A DNA stretch of 63,235 nucleotides from Candidatus Symbiopectobacterium sp. 'North America' (GTDB taxonomy: Bacteria; Pseudomonadota; Gammaproteobacteria; Enterobacterales; Enterobacteriaceae): contig NZ_PEHF01000016.1 in assembly GCF_015762685.1 (NCBI RefSeq), forward strand, positions 1 through 63,235, in the 5' to 3' direction. Position 1 is the first letter of the stretch. Every line of letters begins with the position of its first letter. Positions 1 through 10,060 of the stretch are shown here, in pieces. A program made the translations under genes and the position numbers. Below the pieces are notes generated by a model. That model was not told the DNA's origin and searched no databases. It saw only the letters and a program-made list of their open reading frames with translations.

Positions 1-118
1 ATCAGGCGCGGAACTCATCGTGGCGCGGGCATCCTTGCCCATAAAGACGCCGGATAGATTTAAGTAAGCCCAACATCAATCGAAAATCAGTGTTGCAAAA
101 ACGGGGGTGACCATAGAT
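1..118. other. unassigned sequence fused to the glnD remnant
   Basis: Reading the minus strand, similarity to GlnD stops abruptly at about position 119, after the conserved Asn-Leu-Glu-Pro-Asp-Ile-Lys stretch. The family would continue there with Ser-Ser-Pro-Gly-Gly. The remaining 118 bases read open in the same frame to a TGA at the window edge but resemble no part of GlnD. This looks like a deletion or insertion junction. I do not recognise the sequence and cannot say whether it belongs to a mobile element cut off by the window. Confidence 0.5.
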
Positions 119-778
119 TTTTATATCAGGTTCAAGATTGTAGCTAGTGCTGTGGTAGCGCTGGTGTCGTTCTTGCTGTTCGGTGATTTTGGCCGGGAAA
201 AAGGCGGAGGAAGGCCAAAAATCTTCGCTAACAATCTGTTTTTATAAGGAGAGAAACAGTGCGACATCGCCGCAGATCAGGCGTGATTCTATAAGATTTG
301 TCGCCACGGAAATATCCGCTCTGCCTTCTTGCAGGCACTCATCCAGCGTGCGCACGCTATGATCGACTTCAAGCTTGAGATCCCACAGCAGCGTGATAAA
401 CGCGTCCACCTGTTGAGATTGATGGGCGCTGAGCGACTGCCCGCTGAGCACCAGCACATCAATATCCGACAGCGGGTGCAGCTCACCGCGCCCGTATCCA
501 CCAACGGTCACTAGCGCCGTTTGTGCGGCAGATTCGAAACCGTAAAACGCCCACAGACGTTGCAGCAGATGGTCGATAAAAAAGGTTCTGGCGGTAATCA
601 GCCTTTCGGCTGCTACTCCGGCGCGAAATTCAGCGCCTAACCATGTCTGAAAACGCTCCATGGACAGTTTGAGCGCTGAGCAATCCAATTAGCTGTCGCT
701 GTAGGTTAATGGTGAGGCGGGGGGCTGTATGTCAGCGGTGAACACGTCGGCGGAGTGAGAAGCGTTGTTGTCATTCAT
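119..778 (-). pseudogene. glnD: glnD remnant (PII uridylyltransferase/uridylyl-removing enzyme)
   Basis: GlnD uridylylates and deuridylylates PII proteins and so reports nitrogen status to GlnE and NtrB. The start ATG is at 776-778 and the frame reads like enterobacterial GlnD, but codon 30 (689-691) and codon 179 (242-244) are both TAA. At the second, the family usually has Gln, a C-to-T change. The nucleotidyltransferase motif [15 protein letters not shown] is preserved between the stops. Homology resumes in frame after the second stop for about 40 codons and then ends at the junction near 119. A full gene is about 890 codons, so the rest of the nucleotidyltransferase domain and the HD and ACT domains are missing here. 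It lies downstream of map in the same orientation, as in E. coli. The enzyme is almost certainly lost. Confidence 0.9.
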
Positions 779-887
779 AAATTCACAGCCCTTAAGCGTT
801 GCCTGGCAAACGCCATAAAAGAGACGCCAGCCCTGTTAACGGTATCCCTGGCCGCCGCCGAAAGATAACCGTAGGGCTGGCGCACCA

Positions 888-1682
888 TTATGCCGGGTGC
901 GAAATGATGTTGGGGATGGTGTCGTCTTTCCTCAGCGTCATAATTTCGCAACCGTTTTCGGTTACCACAATAGTATGCTCGTATTGCGCCGACAAGCTGC
1001 GATCTTTGGTTTTTACCGTCCAACCGTCTTTCATGGTACGGATACGGAAATCGCCCGCGTTAAGCATCGGCTCAATGGTGAATGCCATGCCTGCTTGCAG
1101 CACTACGCAGCCGTCATCGGCATCGTAATGCAGTACCTGAGGTTCCTCATGGAAACCGCGACCAATACCGTGGCCGCAATATTCACGTACTACGGAGAAA
1201 TCATTGCTTTCCGCGAATACCTGGATGGCTTTACCCAGGGCACGCAGCCGGATGCCTGGCTTGACCATTTTCAGCGCCTGATAGAGACTTTCCTGCGTGA
1301 TACGGCACAGACGTTCGCCCAGAATGGTGGGTTTACCGGCGATGAACATCTTGGAGGTGTCACCGTGGAAGTCGTCTTTGATGACCGTGACGTCGATATT
1401 AACGATGTCACCGTCTTTCAGCAAACGCTCATCGCTGGGAATGCCGTGGCATACCACTTCGTTGATAGAGATACACACCGATTTCGGGAAGCCGTGATAA
1501 CCGAGGCTGGCAGAAATGGCCTGCTGCTTGTTGGTAATATGGTCGTGGCAGATACCATCGAGTTCGCCAGTGCTGACACCAGGAACCACATACGGTTCGA
1601 TGATTTCCAGCACTTCCGCCGCCAGGCGGCCAGCGACGCGCATTTTCTCGATGTCTTCAGGGGTTTTTATTGATATAGCCAT
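888..1682 (-). CDS. map: methionine aminopeptidase, type I
   Basis: Removes the initiator methionine from nascent proteins in the cytoplasm. The chosen start gives MAISIKTPEDIEKM, the usual enterobacterial N-terminus, and a protein of 264 residues, the normal length. An in-frame upstream start would add 17 residues with no family counterpart. The metal-binding pita-bread fold residues are visible: the two Asp in the VNIDVTVIKDDFHGDT region, His in GHGIGRGFHEE, Glu in FTIEPM, and the final Glu after the QYEHT stretch. It is transcribed divergently from rpsB and toward glnD, as in E. coli. Intact. Confidence 0.97.
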   Translation of the reverse strand: MAISIKTPEDIEKMRVAGRLAAEVLEIIEPYVVPGVSTGELDGICHDHITNKQQAISASLGYHGFPKSVCISINEVVCHGIPSDERLLKDGDIVNIDVTVIKDDFHGDTSKMFIAGKPTILGERLCRITQESLYQALKMVKPGIRLRALGKAIQVFAESNDFSVVREYCGHGIGRGFHEEPQVLHYDADDGCVVLQAGMAFTIEPMLNAGDFRIRTMKDGWTVKTKDRSLSAQYEHTIVVTENGCEIMTLRKDDTIPNIISHPA

Positions 1683-1833
1683 GCAAAATTGTCCGCAGGT
1701 GTCGAAGCAGTCGACGAATTTAAGGTTACTCACTAACCACTTATGTTATCAGCCCTGACGGATGGTGCCAAATCCCCATTTGGATACAATGGCGGTGCGT
1801 CAGGAGAAAATCGGGTAAAGGGTGCAACAAAAG

Positions 1834-1870
1834 TTGGTGTCGGTGGGGACTTTATGGTATAAAGCGCGCC
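1834..1870 (+). promoter_or_regulatory. predicted sigma-70 promoter of rpsB-tsf
   Basis: A -35-like TTGGTG (1834-1839) and a -10-like TATAAA (1858-1863) are separated by 18 bases. A GC-rich discriminator (GCGCGCC) follows, which is typical of ribosomal-protein promoters under stringent control. It sits about 190 bases upstream of rpsB, where the enteric rpsB promoter is expected. Read by eye only. Confidence 0.55.
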
Positions 1871-1924
1871 GGTGATCTGACTGGGTCTGGCTAACAGGTT
1901 CAGCGGAATTCACTAAACTCATAT

Positions 1925-2781
<857 letters not shown>

Positions 2782-2833
2782 TAAGACTGGCTCCGTCGAG
2801 CCCTTATTAACCAGGTATTGAATATGTTGGTTA

Positions 2834-2857
2834 GGGGGCCTTAATGGCCCCCTTTTA
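2834..2857 (+). terminator. attenuator/terminator between rpsB and tsf
   Basis: A perfect GGGGGCC/GGCCCCC stem with a 5-base TTAAT loop is followed by TTTT. Its position between rpsB and tsf suggests partial termination, which would set the S2 to EF-Ts ratio. Confidence 0.8.
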
Positions 2858-2890
2858 CTTATCTCCCACGAGATAACCGAGGAAAAGATA

Positions 2891-3748
2891 ATGGCTGAAA
2901 TTACCGCTGCCCTGGTAAAAGAACTGCGCGAGCGTACTGGCGCTGGCATGATGGAATGCAAGAAAGCGCTGGTCGAAGCTAACGGTGATATCGAACTTGC
3001 TATCGATAACATGCGTAAATCTGGCCAGGCTAAAGCTGCGAAAAAAGCAGGCCGTGTTGCTGCTGAAGGTGTGATTCTGACCAAGATCGCGGCTGACGGC
3101 AAATACGGCGTTATCGTTGAGCTGAACTGCGAAACTGACTTCGTTGCTAAAGATGATGGCTTCAAAGCTTTCGGTGAAGAAGTTGCAACGGCTGCGCTGA
3201 ACGAACGCATCACTGACGTTGACGTTCTGAAAACGAAATTCGAAGAGCAGCGTACTACGCTGGTCGCGAAAATTGGTGAAAACATCAATATTCGTCGTAT
3301 CGCTATTCAGGAAGGTGACGTGCTGGGTGCATACCTGCACGGCGCACGCATTGGCGTACTGGTTGCCGCTACCGGCGCTGACGAAGAACTGGTTAAGCAC
3401 GTTGCTATGCACATTGCCGCCAGCAAACCTGAGTACGTGAAAGCTGAAGACGTTCCAGCAGATGTGGTTGCACGTGAGCACCAGATCCAGTTGGACATTG
3501 CCATGCAATCTGGCAAACCACGTGAAATCGCAGAAAAAATGGTCGAAGGCCGTATGCGTAAATTCACCGGCGAAATCTCTCTGACCGGTCAACACTTCGT
3601 GATGGATCCCAACAAAACCGTTGGCGATCTGCTGAAAGAGCACAAAGCTGACGTCATCAGCTTCATCCGTTTCGAAGTGGGTGAAGGCATTGAGAAAGCG
3701 GAAGTTGGCTTCGCTGCTGAAGTCGCCGCGATGAGCAAGCAGTCTTAA
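2891..3748 (+). CDS. tsf: elongation factor Ts
   Basis: Guanine nucleotide exchange factor that regenerates EF-Tu-GTP from EF-Tu-GDP in the cytoplasm. The 285-residue product begins [21 protein letters not shown] and has the conserved N-terminal helical domain with the MECKKAL motif. The core region contains the TDFVAKDD residues that contact EF-Tu, and the C-terminal part is complete. An AGGA ribosome-binding site lies just upstream. It is cotranscribed with rpsB and ends at a strong terminator. Intact. Confidence 0.99.
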   Translation: MAEITAALVKELRERTGAGMMECKKALVEANGDIELAIDNMRKSGQAKAAKKAGRVAAEGVILTKIAADGKYGVIVELNCETDFVAKDDGFKAFGEEVATAALNERITDVDVLKTKFEEQRTTLVAKIGENINIRRIAIQEGDVLGAYLHGARIGVLVAATGADEELVKHVAMHIAASKPEYVKAEDVPADVVAREHQIQLDIAMQSGKPREIAEKMVEGRMRKFTGEISLTGQHFVMDPNKTVGDLLKEHKADVISFIRFEVGEGIEKAEVGFAAEVAAMSKQS

Positions 3749-3755
3749 GATGCAA

Positions 3756-3787
3756 AAAAGGAGCCGCCAGTTGGCGGTTCCTTTTTA
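3756..3787 (+). terminator. rho-independent terminator of rpsB-tsf
   Basis: A GGAgCCGCCA/TGGCGGttCC stem-loop, flanked by A6 before and T5 after, begins 8 bases past the tsf stop codon. Confidence 0.9.
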
Positions 3788-3919
3788 TACCCGTCATACT
3801 TCATGTACCGCGGCGTTGGTGAGGTTCACTCGGCGCATTTCCGAGTAAACTGACGCACACTATCCACGGGGACTACCCACAGGGCGTACCCATGGGAAAG
3901 TGACATGAAGTTGGGTATA
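3786..3919. repeat. imperfect palindromic intergenic repeat, copy 1
   Basis: The element starts TATACCCGTCATACTTCATG and ends CATGAAGTTGGGTATA, so its ends are inverted repeats. Its outer arm matches the copies at 37579-37774 and 47031-47231, but the centre differs (a GTTCACTCGGCGCATTT core). It has the size and edge sequence of the intergenic palindromic repeats that are dispersed in Yersinia, Serratia and Pectobacterium relatives. It carries no coding capacity and lies between the tsf terminator and pyrH. Confidence 0.75.
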
Positions 3920-4057
3920 TCCAGCCAACATTTTCAACACGTTTTACTGCCACTGCGCATTTATGCGTCGGTTTAATGACGCGCGTGGTATGAAGCACTA
4001 AGGCGTGACAGTAATCACATTCCCATTATGATGATAGCCCGTTAGGACAATAACACC

Positions 4058-4783
4058 ATGGCAACCAACGCAAAACCCGTATATCAACGTATCCTGCTTA
4101 AGCTGAGTGGCGAAGCATTACAAGGAGCCGAAGGTTTTGGTATCGATGCGAGCATCCTGGACCGCATGGCTCAGGAAATTAAAGAACTGGTTGAGCTGGG
4201 CATTCAGGTCGGCGTCGTTATCGGTGGTGGCAACCTGTTCCGCGGTGCCGGTCTGGCACAGGCCGGTATGAATCGCGTGGTGGGCGATCACATGGGGATG
4301 TTGGCCACCGTCATGAACGGCTTGGCAATGCGCGATGCGCTGCACCGTGCTTATGTCAACGCGCGCTTGATGTCAGCCATTCCGCTCAACGGCGTGTGCG
4401 ACAATTACAGCTGGGCTGAGGCTATCAGCCTGCTGCGTAACAATCGCGTGGTGATTTTCTCCGCTGGTACCGGCAATCCCTTCTTCACTACCGATTCTGC
4501 CGCTTGTCTGCGCGGTATCGAGATTGAAGCTGACGTGGTGCTGAAAGCCACCAAAGTGGATGGTGTTTTTTCTGCGGATCCGGTTAAAGATCCCACTGCG
4601 ACGCTTCATGAAACGCTAACCTATCAGGATGTTCTCGAACGGGAACTGAAAGTGATGGATTTGGCGGCCTTTACGCTGGCTCGAGATCATAATTTACCGA
4701 TCCGCGTTTTCAACATGAACAAACCCGGAGCATTGCGCCGCGTGGTCATGGGTGAAAAAGAAGGCACCTTGATCACGAAGTAA
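4058..4783 (+). CDS. pyrH: uridylate kinase (UMP kinase)
   Basis: Phosphorylates UMP to UDP with ATP in pyrimidine nucleotide synthesis. It is the bacterial hexameric enzyme of the amino-acid-kinase fold. The product has 241 residues, with the [11 protein letters not shown] phosphate-binding start, the GGGNLFRG loop, the [13 protein letters not shown] motif and the KATKVDGVF segment, all standard. It stands alone between the repeat after tsf and the frr leader, as in E. coli. Intact. Confidence 0.98.
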   Translation: MATNAKPVYQRILLKLSGEALQGAEGFGIDASILDRMAQEIKELVELGIQVGVVIGGGNLFRGAGLAQAGMNRVVGDHMGMLATVMNGLAMRDALHRAYVNARLMSAIPLNGVCDNYSWAEAISLLRNNRVVIFSAGTGNPFFTTDSAACLRGIEIEADVVLKATKVDGVFSADPVKDPTATLHETLTYQDVLERELKVMDLAAFTLARDHNLPIRVFNMNKPGALRRVVMGEKEGTLITK

Positions 4784-5005
4784 TAACGGGTGTACTGAAA
4801 AATAAGGTACTATCCTGATCTTGGTGGTACTGCTTTATTTTCGTAATACCAATAGATAACGCGCTGCGTCGGCATCCCGGCGCAAGCATCAATGATTTAC
4901 CGGGTTTGCTGTATGCATCCCTGTCTGCTTTTATCATGCGCGTTGGTTTCATGATAAAGCGCAGGGAAATAACCTGTCCGGCAACCAGTATCAAGGGTCC
5001 GCAAC

Positions 5006-5563
5006 GTGATTAATGACATCAGAAAAGATGCTGATACACGCATGGAAAAATGTGTAGAAGCGTTTAAGCACCAAATTAGCAGAGTTCGTACTGGCCGCGC
5101 TTCACCGAGCCTGCTGGATGGCATCCAGGTAGAATATTACGGTTCTGCTACGCCGCTGCGCCAAGTGGCAAACATTGTGGTTGAAGACACGCGCACTCTG
5201 GCGATCACGGTGTTTGACCGCACCTTGGGCCCGGCCGTTGAAAAAGCGATCATGGCTTCCGATCTGGGGTTAAACCCGTCCTCTGCGGGTGCGGTAATCC
5301 GTGTCCCATTGCTGCCGTTGACGGAAGAGCGCCGCAAAGATTTGACCAAAGTGGTGCGTGGTGAAGCGGAACAAGGGCGTGTCTCCGTGCGTAACGTGCG
5401 CCGTGATGCGAACGACAAGCTGAAAGCGCTGCTGAAAGATAAAGCGATCAGTGAAGATGAAGAACGCCGCGCGCAGGATGAGGTGCAAAAACTGACTGAC
5501 GCTTATATCAAGAAAGTTGATGTCGCGCTGGCAGAAAAAGAAAATGAGCTGATGGAGTTTTAA
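5006..5563 (+). CDS. frr: ribosome recycling factor
   Basis: Splits post-termination ribosomes together with EF-G. The 185-residue product is a normal-length RRF with the three-helix-bundle motifs [13 protein letters not shown] near residue 30 and [18 protein letters not shown] near residue 110. Translation starts at GTG (5006); no in-frame ATG lies closer to the family start. The ribosome-binding site is weak. A Leu replaces the usual Pro in the RVPLPPLTEERR loop, probably neutral. A terminator follows directly. Intact. Confidence 0.97.
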   Translation: MINDIRKDADTRMEKCVEAFKHQISRVRTGRASPSLLDGIQVEYYGSATPLRQVANIVVEDTRTLAITVFDRTLGPAVEKAIMASDLGLNPSSAGAVIRVPLLPLTEERRKDLTKVVRGEAEQGRVSVRNVRRDANDKLKALLKDKAISEDEERRAQDEVQKLTDAYIKKVDVALAEKENELMEF

Positions 5564-5576
5564 TCGGCTTCCAAAA

Positions 5577-5617
5577 TAAAAGCGCCAGCCAGTACACCCA
5601 CTGGCGGCGCTTTATTT
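5577..5617 (+). terminator. rho-independent terminator after frr
   Basis: An AGCGCC(A)GCCAGT/ACTGGCGGCGCT hairpin with one bulged base, preceded by AAA and followed by a T-rich run, lies between frr and dxr. Confidence 0.88.
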
Positions 5618-5632
5618 TTTTAGAGCAATTTC

Positions 5633-6826
5633 ATGAAGCAACTGACGATCCTCGGTTCAACCGGTTCGATTGGCGTTAGTACGCTGGCGGTAGTGAAAGC
5701 CAATCCGGACAAATTCGCCGTTACTGCCCTGGTCGCTGGGAGATACGTTGATGTGATGCTGGCGCAATGCCTGCAATTCCAACCTGCCTATGCCTCCATG
5801 TCCGATCCCCAGGCTGCGACACTGTTACGTGAACGACTGATGGCCGCAGGCTGCCGTACCGAAGTGCTGGCGGGTGAGCAGGCTGCATGTGAGTTGGCCG
5901 CGCTCGATGGCGTCGATCAAGTGATGGCGGCAATTGTGGGGGCCGCAGGATTGTTGCCAACGCTCGCGGCCATCAAGGCTGGTAAACAAGTACTGTTGGC
6001 GAATAAAGAATCTTTGGTAACCTGTGGCCGACTGTTTATGAACGCTGTTGCACAATACGGTGCGCAACTGCTGCCGATAGACAGTGAACACAACGCCATT
6101 TTTCAGAGTTTACCTGAGCACATTCAACGCCAATTGGGTTACGCTTCATTAACGGAGCATGGGGTGGAACGTATTGTTCTGACCGGTTCGGGTGGCCCAT
6201 TTAGAGAAACACCGCTGGCCGCATTGGCGGCGATGACGCCCGATCAGGCATGTGCTCACCCCAACTGGTCCATGGGCCGCAAGATTTCTGTGGACTCTGC
6301 CACCATGATGAACAAGGGGCTGGAGTACATCGAGGCGCGTTGGTTGTTTAATGCGTCTGCGGCGCAGATGGAAGTGATCATCCATCCGCAGTCTGTTATT
6401 CACTCCATGGTGCGCTATCGGGATGGCAGCGTTTTGGCGCAACTTGGCACACCGGATATGCGCACGCCGATCGCGCACGCCATGGCCTATCCGCAACGCG
6501 TGGTGTCTAACGTGGCACCGCTGGATTTTATGCGTCTTGGCCCGCTCACGTTCAGCGAGCCGGACATGACGCGTTATCCCTGCTTGCAGTTAGCGATCGC
6601 TGCGTGCAATCAGGGCCAGGCGGCAACGACTGCGCTGAATGGGGCTAATGAAGTTGCCGTCGACGCCTTTTTGCACGGTGAGATTCGCTTTACCGATATT
6701 GCGTCGTTGAATCAGCGCGTGATGGAGCAACTTTCCTGCGCTGAGCCAGAGTCCGTTGACGATGTCCTGGCCATTGACCGCTGGGCTCGCGAGAAAGGCC
6801 GGGAGGCGTTACGCGGTTTCCACTGA
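5633..6826 (+). CDS. dxr: 1-deoxy-D-xylulose 5-phosphate reductoisomerase
   Basis: Catalyses the rearrangement and NADPH-dependent reduction of DXP to MEP, the committed step of the non-mevalonate isoprenoid pathway. The product has 397 residues. The NADPH-binding GSTGSIG is at residues 7-13, the metal and substrate residues are in [12 protein letters not shown], the flexible loop is in [21 protein letters not shown], and the C-terminal four-helix domain is complete. It precedes uppS and cdsA, linking isoprenoid supply to undecaprenyl phosphate synthesis. Intact. Confidence 0.98.
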   Translation: MKQLTILGSTGSIGVSTLAVVKANPDKFAVTALVAGRYVDVMLAQCLQFQPAYASMSDPQAATLLRERLMAAGCRTEVLAGEQAACELAALDGVDQVMAAIVGAAGLLPTLAAIKAGKQVLLANKESLVTCGRLFMNAVAQYGAQLLPIDSEHNAIFQSLPEHIQRQLGYASLTEHGVERIVLTGSGGPFRETPLAALAAMTPDQACAHPNWSMGRKISVDSATMMNKGLEYIEARWLFNASAAQMEVIIHPQSVIHSMVRYRDGSVLAQLGTPDMRTPIAHAMAYPQRVVSNVAPLDFMRLGPLTFSEPDMTRYPCLQLAIAACNQGQAATTALNGANEVAVDAFLHGEIRFTDIASLNQRVMEQLSCAEPESVDDVLAIDRWAREKGREALRGFH

Positions 6827-6942
6827 CAACGTGTGCTTGCGGACGCGATCGTCGCGGCACAATTTGTTCATGCGGGATCAAGGTGATATAGTCTGCGCCA
6901 TTCGCGTCTAGGTCAGTGCGAAAACGCTGGCGAAGTACGTAC

Positions 6943-6968
6943 AGCCGTGCTCGTTCACGGCTTTTTTG
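6943..6968 (+). terminator. rho-independent terminator between dxr and uppS
   Basis: AGCCGTG/CACGGCT with a short CTCGTT loop is followed by T6. It suggests that dxr ends its own transcript and that uppS starts a new one or relies on read-through. Confidence 0.8.
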
Positions 6969-7030
6969 TGCTAACGGGTCTGATGTTAGGGATGGATTGT
7001 TTTCTTACTTGAGGAAATTAAGTTCGCGTT

Positions 7031-7792
7031 ATGCCGTCTGATAATCAACAAACACCCATTACGCCACCCGAAAGCGGGCCAAGGCATGTCGCAATCATCA
7101 TGGATGGTAATGGCCGTTGGGCGAAAAATCGTGGCAAGCTGCGCGTTTTTGGCCATCAGGCTGGTGTGAAGGCGGTGCGCCGTGCGGTGAGCTTTGCGGT
7201 AAGCCATCGGCTCGATGCCTTGACCTTATATGCCTTTAGTAGCGAAAACTGGAACCGGCCGGCGCAAGAAGTGAAAGCGCTGATGGAACTGTTTGTTCGA
7301 GCGCTGGACAGCGAGGTCAAAAGCCTGCATAAACACGGCGTTCAGTTGCGTATTATCGGTGATATCAGCCGTTTCAGCCCGCGTCTACAAGAGCGCATTC
7401 GCCGCTCTGAAGCACTGACAAAAAATAATCCAGGGTTAATACTGAATATTGCCGCGAATTATGGCGGACGTTGGGATATTATTCAGGGCGTCAGACAATT
7501 GGCTGAGCAGGTGCAGGAAGGCACGCTCCGCCCGGACACGATCGACGAAGATACCTTATCCCACGCCCTGTGTTTGGGCGATCAAACGCCGGTCGATTTG
7601 GTCATCAGGACGGGGGGAGAACACCGCATCAGTAATTTTTTGCTGTGGCAGATTGCTTATGCTGAGCTTTACTTTACCGATGTCCTTTGGCCTGATTTCG
7701 ATGAACACGATTTTGAAGGTGCGATGAATGCATTTGCGCAACGCGAACGGCGTTTCGGTGGAACTGCACCTTCCGATGCTGACGCATCATAG
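7031..7792 (+). CDS. uppS: undecaprenyl diphosphate synthase
   Basis: Adds eight isopentenyl units in cis to farnesyl diphosphate, giving the C55 carrier lipid for peptidoglycan and O-antigen. The 253-residue product has the catalytic [11 protein letters not shown] motif (Asp near residue 25), the SSENWNRP loop and the [15 protein letters not shown] motif close to the C-terminus. It is followed by cdsA 9 bases later, so the two are cotranscribed. Also called ispU. Intact. Confidence 0.98.
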   Translation: MPSDNQQTPITPPESGPRHVAIIMDGNGRWAKNRGKLRVFGHQAGVKAVRRAVSFAVSHRLDALTLYAFSSENWNRPAQEVKALMELFVRALDSEVKSLHKHGVQLRIIGDISRFSPRLQERIRRSEALTKNNPGLILNIAANYGGRWDIIQGVRQLAEQVQEGTLRPDTIDEDTLSHALCLGDQTPVDLVIRTGGEHRISNFLLWQIAYAELYFTDVLWPDFDEHDFEGAMNAFAQRERRFGGTAPSDADAS

Positions 7793-7801
7793 GGGGAAGG
7801 T

Positions 7802-8659
7802 GTGCTGAAGTATCGATTGATAACTGGCTTGATTTTAATCCCGTTGGTCATTGCGGCATTGTTTCTGCTGCCACCGAAGGGATTTGCACTAGTAACGCTC
7901 GGCGTTTGCATGCTGGCCGCCTGGGAGTGGGGGCAATTCGCCGGATTAGGCTCTTCTGCCCAGCGTTTGTCTCTTGCCTTTATGTGTGGCGCACTGCTGG
8001 CGTTGATGACGCTATCATTGCCCAACTATCACTATTCGGTTCATCTGCTGCCTATTCGTGTTTCGCTATGGGTATCACTGGTGTGGTGGTGTGCCGCACT
8101 GCTGTTGGTGCTCTCGTACCCCGGTTCTGCGGGATTTTGGCGCTGTTCCAAAGCGCTGCGCCTGCTGTTTGGCGTGTTGACCATCGTGCCTTTCTTCTGG
8201 GGGATGGTGGCGTTACGCCAGCACCATTATGATAGCGATCCCTTCTTCGGTGCCTGGTGGTTGCTCTACGTGATGTTGCTGGTGTGGGGCGCAGACAGTG
8301 GCGCGTACATGTTTGGTAAACTGTTTGGCAAGCATAAACTGGCACCCAAAGTATCTCCGGGGAAAACCTGGGAGGGCTTTGTCGGTGGGTTAGCCACCTC
8401 CGCGATTATCTCTCTGCTGTTTAGTGTTTATGCGCCTTTGGGCGTTGCGCCATTTACACTGCTCGTCTGTTCGGTGATTGCGGCGCTGGCATCTGTACTG
8501 GGCGATTTGACAGAAAGCATGTTTAAACGGGAAGCCGGTATTAAAGACAGCAGCCACCTGATTCCCGGTCATGGCGGCGTGCTTGACCGCATCGATAGCC
8601 TGACGGCGGCGATCCCGGTATTTGCCTGCCTGATGTTTTTAGTGTTTAAAACGGTTTAG
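7802..8659 (+). CDS. cdsA: phosphatidate cytidylyltransferase (CDP-diglyceride synthase)
   Basis: Inner-membrane enzyme converting phosphatidic acid and CTP to CDP-diacylglycerol, the precursor of all phospholipids. The 285-residue product starts at GTG with an adjacent AGGGGGAAG ribosome-binding site. It has about eight hydrophobic segments and the family signature in KREAGIKDSSHLIPGHGG followed by DRID near the C-terminus. It lies between uppS and rseP in one tight run of genes. Intact. Confidence 0.98.
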   Translation: MLKYRLITGLILIPLVIAALFLLPPKGFALVTLGVCMLAAWEWGQFAGLGSSAQRLSLAFMCGALLALMTLSLPNYHYSVHLLPIRVSLWVSLVWWCAALLLVLSYPGSAGFWRCSKALRLLFGVLTIVPFFWGMVALRQHHYDSDPFFGAWWLLYVMLLVWGADSGAYMFGKLFGKHKLAPKVSPGKTWEGFVGGLATSAIISLLFSVYAPLGVAPFTLLVCSVIAALASVLGDLTESMFKREAGIKDSSHLIPGHGGVLDRIDSLTAAIPVFACLMFLVFKTV

Positions 8660-8672
8660 GATGACCTGACAG

Positions 8673-10025
8673 ATGATGAATGTCCTTTGGAGTTTGGCTG
8701 CATTTGTTGTTGCACTGAGCGTATTGATTACGGTGCATGAATTTGGCCACTTCTGGGTTGCTCGTCGCTGTGGGGTTAAGGTTGAGCGTTTTTCTGTCGG
8801 ATTTGGCAAGGCGCTATGGCGTTGGCGCGATCGGCGGGGGACTGAGTTTGTCATTGCCTTAATTCCACTGGGTGGCTATGTCAAAATGCTCGACGAGCGT
8901 GTGGATACCGTCTCGCCGGAACAGCATCATCTCTCTTTTAACCGTAAAACTGTGTGGCAACGTGCTGCCATCGTGAGTGCGGGTCCAATTGCCAATTTCC
9001 TGTTTGCGATTGCCGCCTATTGGCTGGTGTTTATTATTGGCGTGCCGGGTGTACGGCCCGTGGTTGGCGAAATAGTGCCCAACTCCGTTGCTGCTATGGC
9101 GCAAATGTCGCCGGGGATGGAACTAAAAGCAGTCGATGGTATCGAAACGCCTGACTGGGACACAGCGCGTTTAACACTGATCGGCAAGATTGGTGATAAC
9201 GAGGTAACGCTTGACGTTGCGCCGCTTGGTTCTTCGTCCGTGGTGCGTAAAACGCTGGATTTGCGTGACTGGCAGTTCAACCCTGAAAGGCAGGATCCCG
9301 CCGCCTCATTGGGCATGGTGCCGCGTATGCCGCAAATCGATGCGGTGCTGACGCAGGTACAGGATGGGTCGGCAGCGCAAAAAGCCGGTTTGCAAGTCGG
9401 GGACAGGATCGTTAAAGTCGATGGGCAACCGCTGACGCGCTGGTCGCAGTTTGCCAGTACGGTGCGTGACAAGCCGGATGCAGATATTGCGCTGGACATT
9501 GAACGAAACGGTGAGACCCGCTCTCTAATCTTGACGCCGGACAGCAAAACGACCGGTGGCAGGGTAGAAGGGTTTGCCGGGGTGGTGCCAAAAGTCATCC
9601 CGCTGCCCGAAGAGTACCGGACGGTGCGGCAATACGGGCCGTTCAGTGCGATTTATCAAGCTGCGGATAAAACCTGGCAGCTGAAGCGGTTAACCGTCAG
9701 TATGCTGGGAAAACTGATAACAGGCGATGTTAAGCTCAATAACCTGAGCGGGCCAATCTCTATCGCTCAGGGGGCCGGCATGTCGGCCGACTATGGGCTG
9801 ATTTACTACCTGATGTTTTTGGCATTGATCAGTGTAAATCTGGGCATTATCAATTTGTTCCCGCTACCGGTTTTGGATGGTGGACACCTGCTCTTTCTGC
9901 TGGTTGAAAAACTGAAAGGCAGGCCGGTTTCTGAGCGTGTGCAGGACTTTTGTTATCGTATCGGCACGGTGGTGTTGATGCTGTTAATGGGGCTCGCACT
10001 TTTTAATGATTTCTCTCGCCTTTAG
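8673..10025 (+). CDS. rseP: site-2 zinc metalloprotease RseP
   Basis: Inner-membrane protease that cleaves RseA after DegS, releasing sigma-E in the envelope stress response; it also clears signal peptides. The 450-residue product has the zinc motif HEFGH at residues 22-26 in the first transmembrane helix, two periplasmic PDZ domains between roughly residues 115 and 310, and the third ligand in the [11 protein letters not shown] segment near residue 400. The next gene is bamA, a sigma-E regulon member. Intact. Confidence 0.98.
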   Translation: MMNVLWSLAAFVVALSVLITVHEFGHFWVARRCGVKVERFSVGFGKALWRWRDRRGTEFVIALIPLGGYVKMLDERVDTVSPEQHHLSFNRKTVWQRAAIVSAGPIANFLFAIAAYWLVFIIGVPGVRPVVGEIVPNSVAAMAQMSPGMELKAVDGIETPDWDTARLTLIGKIGDNEVTLDVAPLGSSSVVRKTLDLRDWQFNPERQDPAASLGMVPRMPQIDAVLTQVQDGSAAQKAGLQVGDRIVKVDGQPLTRWSQFASTVRDKPDADIALDIERNGETRSLILTPDSKTTGGRVEGFAGVVPKVIPLPEEYRTVRQYGPFSAIYQAADKTWQLKRLTVSMLGKLITGDVKLNNLSGPISIAQGAGMSADYGLIYYLMFLALISVNLGIINLFPLPVLDGGHLLFLLVEKLKGRPVSERVQDFCYRIGTVVLMLLMGLALFNDFSRL

Positions 10026-10060
10026 GCGGGGGAGTAGGTTAGGAAAAACGCATAACAACG

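Noticed and set aside
897..1673. Long open frame on the plus strand, opposite map
   Set aside because: It is the mirror of map, whose sequence and motifs are certain; the opposite frame has no family features.
3786..3919. CRISPR array or riboswitch after tsf
   Set aside because: There is one palindromic unit only, without regularly spaced direct repeats, and its edges match two other intergenic repeat copies.
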